Shown in pieces: positions 27,486 through 37,112 of a stretch of 64,000 nt of DNA. Where the stretch lies: positions 44,511-108,510 of the forward strand of contig CACHAQ010000003.1 of NCBI GenBank assembly GCA_902577905.1. Direction: 5' to 3'. The number at the start of each line of letters is the position of its first letter. The stretch's first letter is position 1. A program made the position numbers and the translations under genes. The notes under the pieces are model-generated. The model was given only the letters and a program-made list of their open reading frames with translations. It ran no database searches and was not told where the DNA came from. The stretch comes from an uncultured Alphaproteobacteria bacterium. Lineage in GTDB: Bacteria > Pseudomonadota > Alphaproteobacteria > HIMB59 > GCA-002718135.

Positions 27486-27758
27486 ATGAAAATTGAAGAT
27501 TTAAATAAAATTATAGACGACAGAGTAAAAAGTAGAAAAAAAAATTCTTATACAAATAAACTACTAAAATTGGGACCAAAAAAAATAGCTCAAAAATTTG
27601 GAGAAGAGACATCAGAGTTGATTATAGATTTTCTAAAAGGATCAAAAAAGAGAACTGTTGAAGAAGCTGTGGACGTAATTTACCATTTGTTGGTTATGTT
27701 AAAGTCAAAAAAAATTTCAATGAATGAAATTCATGAAGAGTTAGAAAAAAGAAAATAA
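27486..27758 (+). CDS. hisE: Phosphoribosyl-ATP diphosphatase
   Basis: An all-alpha MazG-like pyrophosphatase for the second step of histidine synthesis, 90 aa. The metal-binding helix shows KFGEETSELIIDFLKG and VDVIYHLLVMLKSK. It is a standalone protein; the following step, HisI, is encoded 25 kb away at 52390-52863 rather than fused. It closes the his cluster and is followed after 6 nt by a HIT-family gene. Confidence 0.95.
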   Translation: MKIEDLNKIIDDRVKSRKKNSYTNKLLKLGPKKIAQKFGEETSELIIDFLKGSKKRTVEEAVDVIYHLLVMLKSKKISMNEIHEELEKRK

Positions 27759-27764
27759 AAGATC

Positions 27765-28115
27765 ATGTACGATGAAAACAATATCTTTGCAAAAATATTA
27801 AGAAAGGAAATACCTTGTGACAAAGTTTATGAAGATGAATTTAGCTTATTTTTTAATGACATTAATCCCCAAGCTAAAATACATGTATTAGGTATACCAA
27901 AATTTCCTTGTATAACTTTTTCTGATTTTTTACAAAAAGCTGAAAATAAAAATATAATATCTTTTTTTAATAGCATCCAGCTTGTAATAAAAAATATTAA
28001 TGTTGAAAACACTGGTTATAGATTGATAACAAACTCAGGAGAGGATGGCGGACAAGAAGTGCCACATTTTCATATTCATATTTTGGCAGGAGAAAAAATT
28101 GGAAGACTAAGGTGA
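27765..28115 (+). CDS. HIT-family protein (HinT-like)
   Basis: A nucleotide hydrolase or transferase of 116 aa with the histidine triad H101-x-H103-x-H105 in VPHFHIHILAG and the N-terminal NIFAKILRKEIPCDKVYEDE typical of HinT. HinT hydrolyses purine nucleoside phosphoramidates; the natural substrate is uncertain. It sits at the end of the his operon, a frequent alphaproteobacterial arrangement. It is convergent with, and only 1 nt from, the DolP-like gene. Confidence 0.93.
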   Translation: MYDENNIFAKILRKEIPCDKVYEDEFSLFFNDINPQAKIHVLGIPKFPCITFSDFLQKAENKNIISFFNSIQLVIKNINVENTGYRLITNSGEDGGQEVPHFHIHILAGEKIGRLR

Positions 28116-28116
28116 G

Positions 28117-28725
28117 TTATACTTTTTCTCTAATTATTACGTAATTAACAATTTCATTTACGCCTTTTATGTTTTTAAGCGCAAGTATCATTTCGTCTAA
28201 AAGATCAGAACGCGATGTAATACCAGCAACATAAATTTTTCCCTGAATTGTCTCAAAATTAAATGTAATTGCTTTAATCCCCACTGTTTTTGCTGCTACA
28301 GCTCTAGCTTGAGTGTTAATCCATAAATCACTCGCATAATCTTTTAAACTAGTTCTATTACCAATCTCTATTTCATTAATAATTTCCTGCACACCCTCAA
28401 CTTCCCAAACTAGTCTTACAGCATCAATTCTTATTTCTTGATTATCAACAAGTCCAGTTAATAAAATTCTACCCTCTAAGACACTTGTATTAATATTCAC
28501 AAAAAGGCTATTATCTGCGTTTAAGAATTTTGCTGCTATATTAACTTTGATTGTAGCATCATCAATAACAGTCCCCATTGATCTTTCACCTTCTGCAACT
28601 ACCAATGCACCACTCCCCCCTGTTGCAAGCACTCCTGCTGGAGAACAGCCATAGTTAAATAACGCAATAATTAATAGTAAAGGAAAAAATAATTTTTTTG
28701 TTATTTTTTTAACTTTAACAACCAT
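28117..28725 (-). CDS. BON-domain outer-membrane lipoprotein (DolP/YraP-like)
   Basis: A 202-aa lipoprotein (lipobox FNYGC, Cys27) with two BON domains, about residues 50-118 (DATIKVNIAAKFLNAD ... GRILLTGLV) and 125-200 (GKIYVAGITSRSDLLDEM). In E. coli, DolP localises to the division site and supports outer-membrane integrity. It lies directly after rsmI and close to an LpoA-like gene, reproducing the E. coli yraL/lpoA/yraP neighbourhood, which strengthens the call. The start overlaps rsmI by 25 nt. Confidence 0.88.
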   Translation of the reverse strand: MVVKVKKITKKLFFPLLLIIALFNYGCSPAGVLATGGSGALVVAEGERSMGTVIDDATIKVNIAAKFLNADNSLFVNINTSVLEGRILLTGLVDNQEIRIDAVRLVWEVEGVQEIINEIEIGNRTSLKDYASDLWINTQARAVAAKTVGIKAITFNFETIQGKIYVAGITSRSDLLDEMILALKNIKGVNEIVNYVIIREKV

Positions 28726-29543
28726 TTGTAAATTTTGTTTTTATTAATATTTGTAAATTTATGTACTATTTCGGCGATGTCGGTCAAAGAAAATTTTGTA
28801 GCCATCTTTCTTAATTCTTTGTTATACATATCAATGTTGTCAAAATCTTGATTTTTTGATGTTTGTCTATCAATAACCGCAACGAACTCTCCTTTAATAT
28901 TTTGTTTATCTTCTAGTATTATATTTTTCACATTGCTTGGGGTACCTCTAAAAACAAATTCATTTACCTTTGTAAGTTCTTTACATATTGATATTGTTCT
29001 TTTAGGCATAATACTTTCTAGGCACTCTAGAAAAACAATCAATTTATGACTTGAGACAAAAAATACAGAAGTCCTCCTTTCTTGAAAAACATTCTTAATA
29101 AGATCCTCTATCTTTTTTTTAGATTTTGGCACAAAACCAAAAAAAGCAAATTCTGATATTGGTAATCCGGATAACTGTAAACTAGATACAATTGATGAGG
29201 GACCAGGCAAAGATGTAACTTTTATATTATTTGCAATACAATATTGTACTAAATTATATCCAGGATCTGAAATAAGTGGTGATCCTGCATCAGAAATTAG
29301 AACGCAATTTTTATTTTTTAATAAAACTTTAATCTGATCTATAACTTTATGCTCATTATAATCGTGTAAAGCTATTAATTTCTTTTTAATGCCTAATTTA
29401 TTTAGTAATTTAAGAGAATGTTTAGGATTTTCACAAATAATTATATCACATTCTCCAATTGTTTTTACAGCTCTGTAGGTTATGTCATCTAAATTGCCAA
29501 TAGGTGTTGCGACTATTGAGAGACCATTAATAATATTATTCAT
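28701..29543 (-). CDS. rsmI: 16S rRNA (cytidine1402-2'-O)-methyltransferase RsmI
   Basis: A SAM-dependent methyltransferase of the tetrapyrrole-methylase fold, 280 aa. Signatures: LSIVATPIGNLDDITYRA at the N-terminus, ISDAGSPLISDPGYNLV and TSLPGPSSIVSSLQLSGLP. It modifies C1402 in the ribosomal P site. Its 5' end overlaps the 5' end of the divergent LpoA-like gene by 62 nt if both starts are right. The 3' end overlaps the DolP-like gene. Confidence 0.95.
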   Translation of the reverse strand: MNNIINGLSIVATPIGNLDDITYRAVKTIGECDIIICENPKHSLKLLNKLGIKKKLIALHDYNEHKVIDQIKVLLKNKNCVLISDAGSPLISDPGYNLVQYCIANNIKVTSLPGPSSIVSSLQLSGLPISEFAFFGFVPKSKKKIEDLIKNVFQERRTSVFFVSSHKLIVFLECLESIMPKRTISICKELTKVNEFVFRGTPSNVKNIILEDKQNIKGEFVAVIDRQTSKNQDFDNIDMYNKELRKMATKFSLTDIAEIVHKFTNINKNKIYKWLLKLKK

Positions 29544-30810
29544 TATTTATGTATTTATATTTATAATTTCATGTACTCCAGTAAATTTATCTAAACAAGA
29601 TACAAAAAATACTCAACAAACAACTATATCTGAAAAATCAATTGATCCTAAAAGTGAAAAAAAAGTAATTGAAAAAAAAGAAAACAAACAAGATATCCAA
29701 AATAAGAGTTTAGACGATGTTGTCTTAGATAAAACGATTATTGCTTTATTTGCAAAAGATGATGATAAAAAAACAACGAAACAATTTTTGAATACCTATG
29801 AATTAGGAATTTATAACCTTGGTATAAGCGATGTAGTTATTCAAATAGAGTTTTTTGAAGATGAAAATGATTTACGAAAAATTATAGAAAAAAATCTATT
29901 ACCTGGGAAGATTTTTCTAGGCCCAATACAATCTAAGTATTCAAATATTTTAAATAATTATTGTGCTGATGAAGTAATTTTCTTTTCCTACTCTTCTAAA
30001 TCTTCACTTGCAACAGATTGTATTTACTTATTAAATTTTTTTCCTAAAAATGAACTTTCACAACTTTTTCTGTATTTGAATGATGATGCAAGAGTAGCCC
30101 TTCTATATCCCGAGAATGAATATGGATATTTAATAAATAGCTTTATAGATGATATAATTTTTGAGAGTCCAGCTATATTAGTGAATAGATCTTCATATAA
30201 AAAAGACCTATCGAATGTAAGAGAATCAATAAAAGAATTAGGAAAATATGAATTGAGAAAATATGAATTAAATAGACAAAAACAAATTCTTTTCTCCAAA
30301 AAAGATGAAAAATCAAAAAAAAGACTAAAAAAACTAGAAAGATTTAAAACAACAAGTGATTATGATTTCACACATATTTTAATCGCAGATTATGGTTTGA
30401 ATTTATTACAGGTTGCACCTCTTCTACAATACTACGATATAGACCCTAATATTGTACAGTTTATGGGAACTGGAGTAATAGATGACAAAACCTTTTTCTA
30501 TGAACCTTCTTTACAAGGAGCAATATTCCCAGGAATTCCTGAAACAAGAAGAATAAATATAATTAATAATTATATGGAAATATATGAAGATGAGTTTTTA
30601 AGAATCTCAACATTACCTTATGACTTGATAGGTTTAATTAATTTTATCTACACAAAGAAATATAAACTTGGTGATGTAATCAAATTATTAAACAATCCAA
30701 ACAAAAGATTTGATGGCATTGATGGAAACTTTTATTTTAAAGATAATATGATTGAAAGAGATCTTAACATATTAAAAATAAATAACGGAAATTCTTCTGT
30801 AATTAATTAA
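29482..30810 (+). CDS. LpoA-like penicillin-binding protein activator lipoprotein
   Basis: A 442-aa outer-membrane lipoprotein: positively charged n-region, hydrophobic stretch, lipobox FIISC with Cys31, a charged disordered linker (about 32-85), then a type 1 periplasmic-binding fold (IIALFAKDD ... KIFLGPIQSKYSNIL ... ARVALLYPENEYGYLIN). LpoA proteins activate class A penicillin-binding proteins. The lysine-rich insertion near residues 255-290 looks lineage-specific. The ATG at 29482 is the only ATG that keeps the signal peptide, forcing a 62-nt head-to-head overlap with rsmI; a non-ATG start further in is possible. Linkage to rsmI and the DolP-like gene matches E. coli. Confidence 0.8.
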   Translation: MSSKLPIGVATIERPLIILFIIYVFIFIISCTPVNLSKQDTKNTQQTTISEKSIDPKSEKKVIEKKENKQDIQNKSLDDVVLDKTIIALFAKDDDKKTTKQFLNTYELGIYNLGISDVVIQIEFFEDENDLRKIIEKNLLPGKIFLGPIQSKYSNILNNYCADEVIFFSYSSKSSLATDCIYLLNFFPKNELSQLFLYLNDDARVALLYPENEYGYLINSFIDDIIFESPAILVNRSSYKKDLSNVRESIKELGKYELRKYELNRQKQILFSKKDEKSKKRLKKLERFKTTSDYDFTHILIADYGLNLLQVAPLLQYYDIDPNIVQFMGTGVIDDKTFFYEPSLQGAIFPGIPETRRINIINNYMEIYEDEFLRISTLPYDLIGLINFIYTKKYKLGDVIKLLNNPNKRFDGIDGNFYFKDNMIERDLNILKINNGNSSVIN

Positions 30811-31384
30811 TTAAAAAGTTAATCAATTTTGTTACCGCTATGGACCTATGGCTAATTTCATTTTTTTCTTTAGTGCTTAATTCAGCTAATGTCTTGTTAT
30901 AATTTTTAGGAATGAAAACTGGATCATAACCAAAACCAAATCTACCTTTAGCTTTTTCAGAAATTTTTCCTTCAATTTTGCCATTAAATATAAGGTTTTG
31001 ATTATCTTTAACTGTTAGGCTTATTGAGGTTTTAAAGTAAGCATATTGTTTACTATTTTTTTTAGCACTTTTAATAATACTTTCAAAACAAGCCTCGTTG
31101 CTTTTGAAATTGTTTAAAAATCTTTTTGAAAGAACGCCTGGTTTCCAATTTAAGCTTTCAATGCATATTCCTGAGTCATCCGCAAAACAAGGAATTCCAG
31201 TTTTATTAAATCCATAGTCTGATTTAATTTTTGCATTTTCTTCAAAAGTTTTACCAGTTTCCTCTGGCTCATTATTTATATTTAGATCATTTAATGAAAG
31301 AAGCTCTAGATTAAATTTCTTAAATATTTTTTTAATTTCAATTATTTTATTTTTATTATTTGAGAAAAATAATAATTGCCTCAA
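30803..31384 (-). CDS. rdgB: XTP/dITP diphosphatase (RdgB/Ham1)
   Basis: Removes deaminated purine triphosphates (dITP, XTP) from the pool. It is 193 aa with the N-terminal FSNNKNKIIEIKKIF (S-N-N-x-x-K), the catalytic CFADDSGICIESL and GFGYDPVFIP with SHRSIA near the C-terminus. It follows rph by 1 nt; rph-rdgB pairs are common in bacteria. The stop overlaps the convergent LpoA-like gene by 8 nt. Confidence 0.96.
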   Translation of the reverse strand: MRQLLFFSNNKNKIIEIKKIFKKFNLELLSLNDLNINNEPEETGKTFEENAKIKSDYGFNKTGIPCFADDSGICIESLNWKPGVLSKRFLNNFKSNEACFESIIKSAKKNSKQYAYFKTSISLTVKDNQNLIFNGKIEGKISEKAKGRFGFGYDPVFIPKNYNKTLAELSTKEKNEISHRSIAVTKLINFLIN

Positions 31385-31385
31385 T

Positions 31386-32096
31386 TTATTTCAAAGCCTC
31401 TTTTTGTTTAGAAATTATTTCCTTAACACCAATTTTTGCTAGTGAAAACATTTCTGTAAACTGAGCATCATTAAAAAAAAATTCTTCACCAGTAACTTGA
31501 ATTTCAGATATTTCACCTGAATCACAAATTACAAAATTTGCATCCACTTGAGCTTCGGAGTCTTCCCTATAATCTAGATCCAATAATGCTTTATTTTCCA
31601 CTATACCAGTTGATACTGCACCTATAAAATTTTTGATAATTGGTTTTTGGAGATTATAATTATTTTTCAACTTTTCTATTGCCAGATATAAAGAAATAAA
31701 ACCACCGCTGATAGAAGCAGTTCGTGTTCCACCATCTGCTTGAATTACATCACAGTCTATTTTTATTTGACGCTCTCCAAGATTTGAAAGATCTACAATT
31801 GACCTTAAGCTACGCCCAATCAACCTTTGTATTTCTTGTGTTCTGCCTGACTGTTTTCCTTTTGCTGCCTCTCTATCCATTCTTGTGTTTGTAGACCTTG
31901 GCAGCATGCCGTATTCTGCTGTAACCCAACCCTTTCCAGTATTTTTTAACCAGTGAGGAACTTTTTCATCAATTGTTGCAAGACATAGTACATGTGTATT
32001 TCCAAATTTTACTAAGCATGAACCATCAGCATGAATATTCACGTTTTTCTCAAATGAAATTTCACGCATTTGATTGAAGGATCTATCTTTTCTCAT
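31386..32096 (-). CDS. rph: Ribonuclease PH
   Basis: A phosphate-dependent 3'-5' exoribonuclease trimming tRNA 3' ends. It is 236 aa with the N-terminal RSFNQMREISFEKN, catalytic-ring segments GWVTAEYGMLPRST and GRTQEIQRLIGRSLR, and the phosphate-binding IDCDVIQADGGTRTASISG. The complete length indicates an active enzyme, unlike the truncated copy in E. coli K-12. It diverges from hrcA across 47 bp. Confidence 0.97.
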   Translation of the reverse strand: MRKDRSFNQMREISFEKNVNIHADGSCLVKFGNTHVLCLATIDEKVPHWLKNTGKGWVTAEYGMLPRSTNTRMDREAAKGKQSGRTQEIQRLIGRSLRSIVDLSNLGERQIKIDCDVIQADGGTRTASISGGFISLYLAIEKLKNNYNLQKPIIKNFIGAVSTGIVENKALLDLDYREDSEAQVDANFVICDSGEISEIQVTGEEFFFNDAQFTEMFSLAKIGVKEIISKQKEALK

Positions 32097-32143
32097 ATAA
32101 ATTTAATAATAGTAGATAATTATTTTTTTTAAATAAAATTCTT

Positions 32144-33190
32144 ATGTCTGAAAATGTATATGCACAAATTAATGATAGATCGAAATTAATTTTTAAAAAA
32201 TTAGTTGAGTCATATCTTAAAACTGGGTCTCCAGCTGGATCAGAAACAATTATGAAGATGGGAGGCTTAAATCTTTCTTCAGCATCAATTAGATCTATTC
32301 TGTCAAATTTGCAAAAAGAGGGACTTCTATACGCTCCACACAGATCAGCAGGAAGAATGCCTACTGAAAAAGGGATGAGATTTTTTGTTGATGGACTGTT
32401 AGAATTTGGCAGAATATCTAAAGTAGATAAAGAAAATATTAAACAGCAGTGTTTAACTAAAGGCAAATCTTATGAGGAAGTTCTCGATGTTGCTTCTAAG
32501 GCTATTTCAGGATTATCAAGTTATGCGGGAATAGTTATTGCCCCAAAATTTCAAAAAAACTTAAAGCATGTAGAATTTATAAGATTAAATAGTAGTCAAT
32601 TAATGCTTATTCTTGCCTATGAGAACGGGGAAGTAGAAAATCGTATCATTGAAGATAATGGAAAATATAATAGTTCATTATTAATACAGGCCTCAAACTA
32701 TCTTACATCAAAGTTTAATAACAAAAATATCTCTCAAATCAAAAAACTAATTCAATCTGAAATAAAAAATTCACAAAATGAGTTAGAGTCAATTTCTTCA
32801 AAATTAATTCAACAAGGTATTATTGAAACTCAGCCTAATAGCAAAAATCCTTATATTTTTTTACATGGCCAATCAAATTTATTAAAAGATGAAATTGTTT
32901 CTAAAGATCTAGATCAAATTCGAAATCTTTTTGATGAAATTGAGAAAAAATCAAGTTTTGTAGATATATTAGAAACTGCAGGAAAAGCAAAAGGGGTTCA
33001 AATTTTTATTGGATCTAAAAATTTTTTATTTAAACACTCTGGTCTTTCTATGGTAATGGCCCCATATAAAAACAATGAGCAAGAAATTATAGGAGCTATA
33101 GGTGTAGTTGGGCCAACAAGACTAAACTATTCCAAAATAGTTCCTCTTGTCGATTATACATCAAAAATTATTGGAAAGGTGATTGATTAA
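32144..33190 (+). CDS. hrcA: Heat-inducible transcription repressor HrcA
   Basis: A repressor that binds CIRCE operators of chaperone genes. It is 348 aa with the N-terminal winged helix (RSKLIFKKLVESYLKTGSPAGSE, LSSASIRSILSNLQKEGLLYAPH, SAGRMPTEKG) and the C-terminal GAF-like domain ending VVGPTRLNYSKIVPLVDYTS. It shares one base with grpE. No CIRCE inverted repeat is visible before hrcA, grpE or dnaK here, so its operator is probably at groESL outside the window. Confidence 0.96.
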   Translation: MSENVYAQINDRSKLIFKKLVESYLKTGSPAGSETIMKMGGLNLSSASIRSILSNLQKEGLLYAPHRSAGRMPTEKGMRFFVDGLLEFGRISKVDKENIKQQCLTKGKSYEEVLDVASKAISGLSSYAGIVIAPKFQKNLKHVEFIRLNSSQLMLILAYENGEVENRIIEDNGKYNSSLLIQASNYLTSKFNNKNISQIKKLIQSEIKNSQNELESISSKLIQQGIIETQPNSKNPYIFLHGQSNLLKDEIVSKDLDQIRNLFDEIEKKSSFVDILETAGKAKGVQIFIGSKNFLFKHSGLSMVMAPYKNNEQEIIGAIGVVGPTRLNYSKIVPLVDYTSKIIGKVID

Positions 33191-33861
33191 TGGTTGAAAA
33201 AAAAGAAGAAGATAACCAACAAGAAGAAATTAAAGAACCTGATTATGAGAATATTGAAAACGAAGAAGATAATAATGACACTCAAGAAAACACAGATACA
33301 GAAGAGATAAAAGAAGACGAAAATACAGAAGAAGATAGTTTAAAAAAGGAAATTGAAACACTTAAAGAAGAAAAAATTCGATTACTCGCTGAAATGGAAA
33401 ATCTTAGAAAAAGATTTGAACGAGAAAAAGTAGAAACTATAAAGTTTGGTAGTATTAATTTAGCAAGAGATATTCTATCGCCAGGAGATAACTTAGAAAG
33501 AGCGCTAGATGCTTTACCAGAAGATGAAAATCATCCAGAAAGTATAAAAAATCTTATCGATGGTTTAAAAATGGTACTTAAAGAATACAAAAGTACTCTT
33601 GAAAAACACGGAGTCAAAAAAATTGAAACTTTAAATCAAAAATTTGATCATAATTTTCATCAAGCAATGATGGAAGTTGAAAATAATGATGTTGATGAAG
33701 GAACAGTAGTACAAGAAGTCCAATCTGGCTATATAATGCATGACCGATTGCTCAGAGCAGCAATGGTCGGAGTTTCTAAAAAACCAGTCGCTAAAACAGA
33801 AGAACCTAGAGAGAAAAAAGAAGAAGACAATCCTGAAAATGAGAGTAAAGAAAAGTCATAA
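33190..33861 (+). CDS. grpE: Nucleotide exchange factor GrpE
   Basis: The exchange factor for DnaK, 223 aa. A strongly acidic N-terminal region (residues 1-55, Glu/Asp/Asn-rich) is followed by the long dimerising coiled coil (LKEEKIRLLAEMENLRKRFE) and the beta-wing ending GYIMHDRLLRAAMVGVSK. The acidic tail is longer than usual. It shares a base with hrcA (TAATG), so the two are co-translated. dnaK follows after 125 bp with its own promoter. Confidence 0.96.
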   Translation: MVEKKEEDNQQEEIKEPDYENIENEEDNNDTQENTDTEEIKEDENTEEDSLKKEIETLKEEKIRLLAEMENLRKRFEREKVETIKFGSINLARDILSPGDNLERALDALPEDENHPESIKNLIDGLKMVLKEYKSTLEKHGVKKIETLNQKFDHNFHQAMMEVENNDVDEGTVVQEVQSGYIMHDRLLRAAMVGVSKKPVAKTEEPREKKEEDNPENESKEKS

Positions 33862-33906
33862 AAAGCCTTAAATTACTTGTTTTTTTTAATATAAATCGGG
33901 AACATC

Positions 33907-33934
33907 CTTGTATTTTTAAACTTTTTTCCCATAT
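33907..33934 (+). promoter_or_regulatory. Sigma-32 (RpoH)-type heat-shock promoter of dnaK
   Basis: CTTGTAT (33907-33913) and TCCCATAT (33927-33934), 13 bp apart, match the -35 CTTGAAA core and 7 of 8 bases of the -10 CCCCATNT. The transcript start would fall near 33942, leaving a leader of about 45 nt. The C-rich -10 stands out in this AT-rich spacer. dnaK is a classic RpoH target. Confidence 0.65.
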
Positions 33935-33986
33935 CTAATGTAACCAATGTTGATTGGTAAATAATTAAGTAAAGAGGATAAAAAAA

Positions 33987-35909
33987 ATGGCAAAAGTAAT
34001 TGGTATTGATTTAGGTACTACAAATTCCTGCGTTGCAGTAATGGACGGTAAGGAAGCGAAAGTAATTGAAAACTCTGAGGGTGGAAGAACAACGCCGTCA
34101 ATGGTAGCATTTAGTGACACAAAAGAAAAACTTGTTGGACAATCAGCTAAAAGACAAGCAGTAACCAATTCTGAGAATACTTTATTTGCCATAAAAAGAT
34201 TAATCGGAAGAACATTTGAGGATGAAGCTGTTAAGTCTGACAGCGGACTAGTACCTTATAAAATCGTAAAAGGTGATAATGGTGATGCTTGGGTAGAAGC
34301 ACGTGGAGACAAATATAGTCCAAGTCAAATTAGTGCGTTTATCTTACAAAAAATGAAAGAGACAGCAGAGTCTTATTTAGGAGACACCGTTACACAAGCA
34401 GTTATAACAGTCCCTGCATATTTTAATGACGCTCAAAGACAAGCAACAAAAGATGCTGGAAAAATAGCTGGACTAGAAGTTTTAAGAATTATTAACGAGC
34501 CTACTGCTGCAGCATTAGCATATGGTTTAGATAAAAAGAAAACTGGTACTGTAGCTGTTTATGATCTTGGTGGGGGTACATTTGATATTTCTATTTTAGA
34601 AATAGGCGATGGTGTTTTTGAAGTTAAATCAACCAATGGTGATACACATCTTGGTGGAGAAGATTTTGATCTTAAAATCATTGATTATCTCGCTGACGAA
34701 TTCAAAAAAGATAATGGTATTGATTTGCGTTCAGATAAACTTGCCCTTCAACGTTTGAAAGAGGCTGCTGAGAAAGCAAAAATTGAATTATCAAGCTCAA
34801 CTGAAACAGAAGTTAACTTGCCATTCATTACTGCTGATCAATCTGGTCCTAAACATTTAACGATTAAATTATCGAGAGCAAAACTTGAAGCTATCGTAGG
34901 TGAACTTTTAAATCAAAGTTTAAAACCTTGCGAAATGGCACTTAAAGATGCTGGATTACAGGCCGCAGAAATTGATGATGTTATTTTAGTTGGGGGTATG
35001 ACAAGAATGCCTAAAGTAACAGAGATTGTAAAAAACTTCTTTGGTAAAGAGCCTAACAAAGGTGTTAACCCAGATGAAGTTGTAGCATCTGGTGCTGCTA
35101 TTCAAGCAGGAGTATTACAAGGTGATGTCAAAGATGTATTATTACTTGATGTTACACCTTTATCACTTGGTATTGAAACACTTGGCGGTGTATTCACAAA
35201 ACTAATTGATAAAAACACAACTATCCCAACGAAGAAAAGCCAGATATTTTCTACAGCTGAAGATAATCAGAGCGCAGTAACAATTAGAGTATTTCAAGGT
35301 GAAAGAGAAATGGCTGCTGATAATAAATTACTAGGTCAGTTTGACTTAGTAGGTATTCCACCTGCGGCAAGAGGAATGCCTCAAATTGAAGTAACTTTTG
35401 ATATCGATGCAAATGGTATTGTAAACGTTTCGGCTAAAGACAAATCAACTGGTAAAGAACAACAAATCAAGATCCAGGCTTCTGGCGGATTATCAGATGA
35501 AGAGATTGAAAAAATGGTAAAAGAGGCAGAAGAAAATGCCGAAGCAGACAAAAAGAAAAGAGAAGCTGTTGATACTAGAAACCATGCTGATGGTTTAATT
35601 AATGAAACTGAAAAGAACTTAAAAGAGCACGGAGATAAAATTCCTGAAGCTGATAAAAATAAAATCACAGAGGATATTGAAGAGCTCAAAAAAGTAAAAG
35701 ACGGCGAGGATTTAGAAGCTATAAAATCTAAAACTGAAGCACTTGTTCAGTCATCTTTAAAAATGGGTGAAGCAATTTATAAACAAAACCCTCAAGGTGC
35801 CGGACCTCAACCTGATCCATCTGGTGCTGAACCATCAGCTGATAATACAAAAGATGAAAAGGTTGTAGATGCAGAATTTGAAGAAGTAGACGAAGAAAAA
35901 AAAGATTAA
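33987..35909 (+). CDS. dnaK: Chaperone DnaK (Hsp70)
   Basis: An ATP-dependent chaperone, 640 aa. The nucleotide-binding domain opens [13 protein letters not shown], with [13 protein letters not shown] and [12 protein letters not shown]. The linker and substrate domain follow ([18 protein letters not shown]), then the helical lid and an acidic tail ending [11 protein letters not shown], the EEVD-like end common in bacterial DnaK. Its own sigma-32-like promoter lies in the 125-bp gap after grpE. dnaJ follows after 28 bp. Confidence 0.99.
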   Translation: MAKVIGIDLGTTNSCVAVMDGKEAKVIENSEGGRTTPSMVAFSDTKEKLVGQSAKRQAVTNSENTLFAIKRLIGRTFEDEAVKSDSGLVPYKIVKGDNGDAWVEARGDKYSPSQISAFILQKMKETAESYLGDTVTQAVITVPAYFNDAQRQATKDAGKIAGLEVLRIINEPTAAALAYGLDKKKTGTVAVYDLGGGTFDISILEIGDGVFEVKSTNGDTHLGGEDFDLKIIDYLADEFKKDNGIDLRSDKLALQRLKEAAEKAKIELSSSTETEVNLPFITADQSGPKHLTIKLSRAKLEAIVGELLNQSLKPCEMALKDAGLQAAEIDDVILVGGMTRMPKVTEIVKNFFGKEPNKGVNPDEVVASGAAIQAGVLQGDVKDVLLLDVTPLSLGIETLGGVFTKLIDKNTTIPTKKSQIFSTAEDNQSAVTIRVFQGEREMAADNKLLGQFDLVGIPPAARGMPQIEVTFDIDANGIVNVSAKDKSTGKEQQIKIQASGGLSDEEIEKMVKEAEENAEADKKKREAVDTRNHADGLINETEKNLKEHGDKIPEADKNKITEDIEELKKVKDGEDLEAIKSKTEALVQSSLKMGEAIYKQNPQGAGPQPDPSGAEPSADNTKDEKVVDAEFEEVDEEKKD

Positions 35910-35937
35910 CGCTCCATAATTTTCATAAGGAGGAGAT

Positions 35938-37071
35938 GTGGCTGATAAAGATTTCTATGAGATATTAGGTGTTCAACGAAATGCCAGTGATGATGAAATA
36001 AAAAAAGCTTATAGAAAACAAGCCATGAAATATCATCCTGATCGTAACAAAGATGATAAAACTGCTGAAAGAAAATTCAAAGAAGCAGCTGCTGCTTACG
36101 AAATATTAAAAGACTCAGAAAAAAGATCGGCTTATGATCAATATGGACATGATGCCTTCAAACAAGGTGGCATGGGTGGAGCTCAAGGCTTTGGAGATTT
36201 TGCAGGTGGCTTTTCTGATATTTTTGAAGAGTTCTTTGGTGGAGGGTTTGGAGGACAATCATCAAGAAGACGAGGACCTCAAAGAGGAAGTGATCTTCGT
36301 TATAATATGTCAGTCTCACTATTCGAAGCTTTCACTGGAAAAAAACCACAAATAAGAATACCCACATATGTTGGTTGTGATTCTTGTTCAGCAACTGGAA
36401 GTGCAGATAAATCTGGACCAAGTACCTGTTCTACTTGTGGTGGTGCAGGTAAAGTTCGATCACAACAAGGCTTCTTTTCTATTGAAAGACCATGCCCTAC
36501 ATGTGGAGGAGAAGGTTCAAGCATTAAAAATCCATGTCTTAAATGTTCTGGAACTGGAAATATAAAAAAACAGAAAACAATTTCAGTTACTGTCCCTGCT
36601 GGTGTTGATACAGGTACAAGAATTCGAATAGCTGGTGAAGGTGAGCCTGGTGAAAGAGGCGCAGGAAATGGAGATCTTTATATTTTTGTTGAGGTCCAAA
36701 AGGATAAACTCTTTGAAAGAGAAGAAGAAAATCTATTTTGTGAAATACCAATTTCAATCACTACTGCTATTTTAGGAGGTGAAATAGAAGTACCAACTAT
36801 AGAAGGAAAAAAAGCCAGACTTAATATTCCAGCGGGAACTCAATCTGAGACACAATTTAGACTTCGCGGTAAAGGAATGAGCATACTTCGACAAAGCAGA
36901 CGGGGAGATATGTATGTGCAAGCAAACGTTGAAATACCAGTCAATCTAAACAGCAAACAAAAAGATATTTTGAGAGAGTTCGAAAATGAAGGAGGGACCT
37001 CTAAAAAACATAGTCCAAAATCACAAGGTTTTTTCTCAAAATTAAAAGAAGTCTGGGAAGATTTAACTTAA
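35938..37071 (+). CDS. dnaJ: Co-chaperone DnaJ (Hsp40)
   Basis: Stimulates DnaK ATPase and delivers substrates. It is 377 aa with the J-domain HPD (KYHPDRNKD, residues 32-35 region), a Gly/Phe-rich linker (GGFGGQSS) and four zinc repeats [24 protein letters not shown] and CLKCSGTG. The C-terminal substrate domains are complete. The start is GTG, supported by the very strong AAGGAGGAG just upstream. Confidence 0.98.
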   Translation: MADKDFYEILGVQRNASDDEIKKAYRKQAMKYHPDRNKDDKTAERKFKEAAAAYEILKDSEKRSAYDQYGHDAFKQGGMGGAQGFGDFAGGFSDIFEEFFGGGFGGQSSRRRGPQRGSDLRYNMSVSLFEAFTGKKPQIRIPTYVGCDSCSATGSADKSGPSTCSTCGGAGKVRSQQGFFSIERPCPTCGGEGSSIKNPCLKCSGTGNIKKQKTISVTVPAGVDTGTRIRIAGEGEPGERGAGNGDLYIFVEVQKDKLFEREEENLFCEIPISITTAILGGEIEVPTIEGKKARLNIPAGTQSETQFRLRGKGMSILRQSRRGDMYVQANVEIPVNLNSKQKDILREFENEGGTSKKHSPKSQGFFSKLKEVWEDLT

Positions 37072-37112
37072 TTTCTTTTCAACTTACAATCACCAAAGTA
37101 TAAGAAGTTTTT

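Noticed and set aside
32097-32143. Search for CIRCE before hrcA
   Set aside because: No TTAGCACTC/GAGTGCTAA-like inverted repeat is present in this 47-bp spacer.
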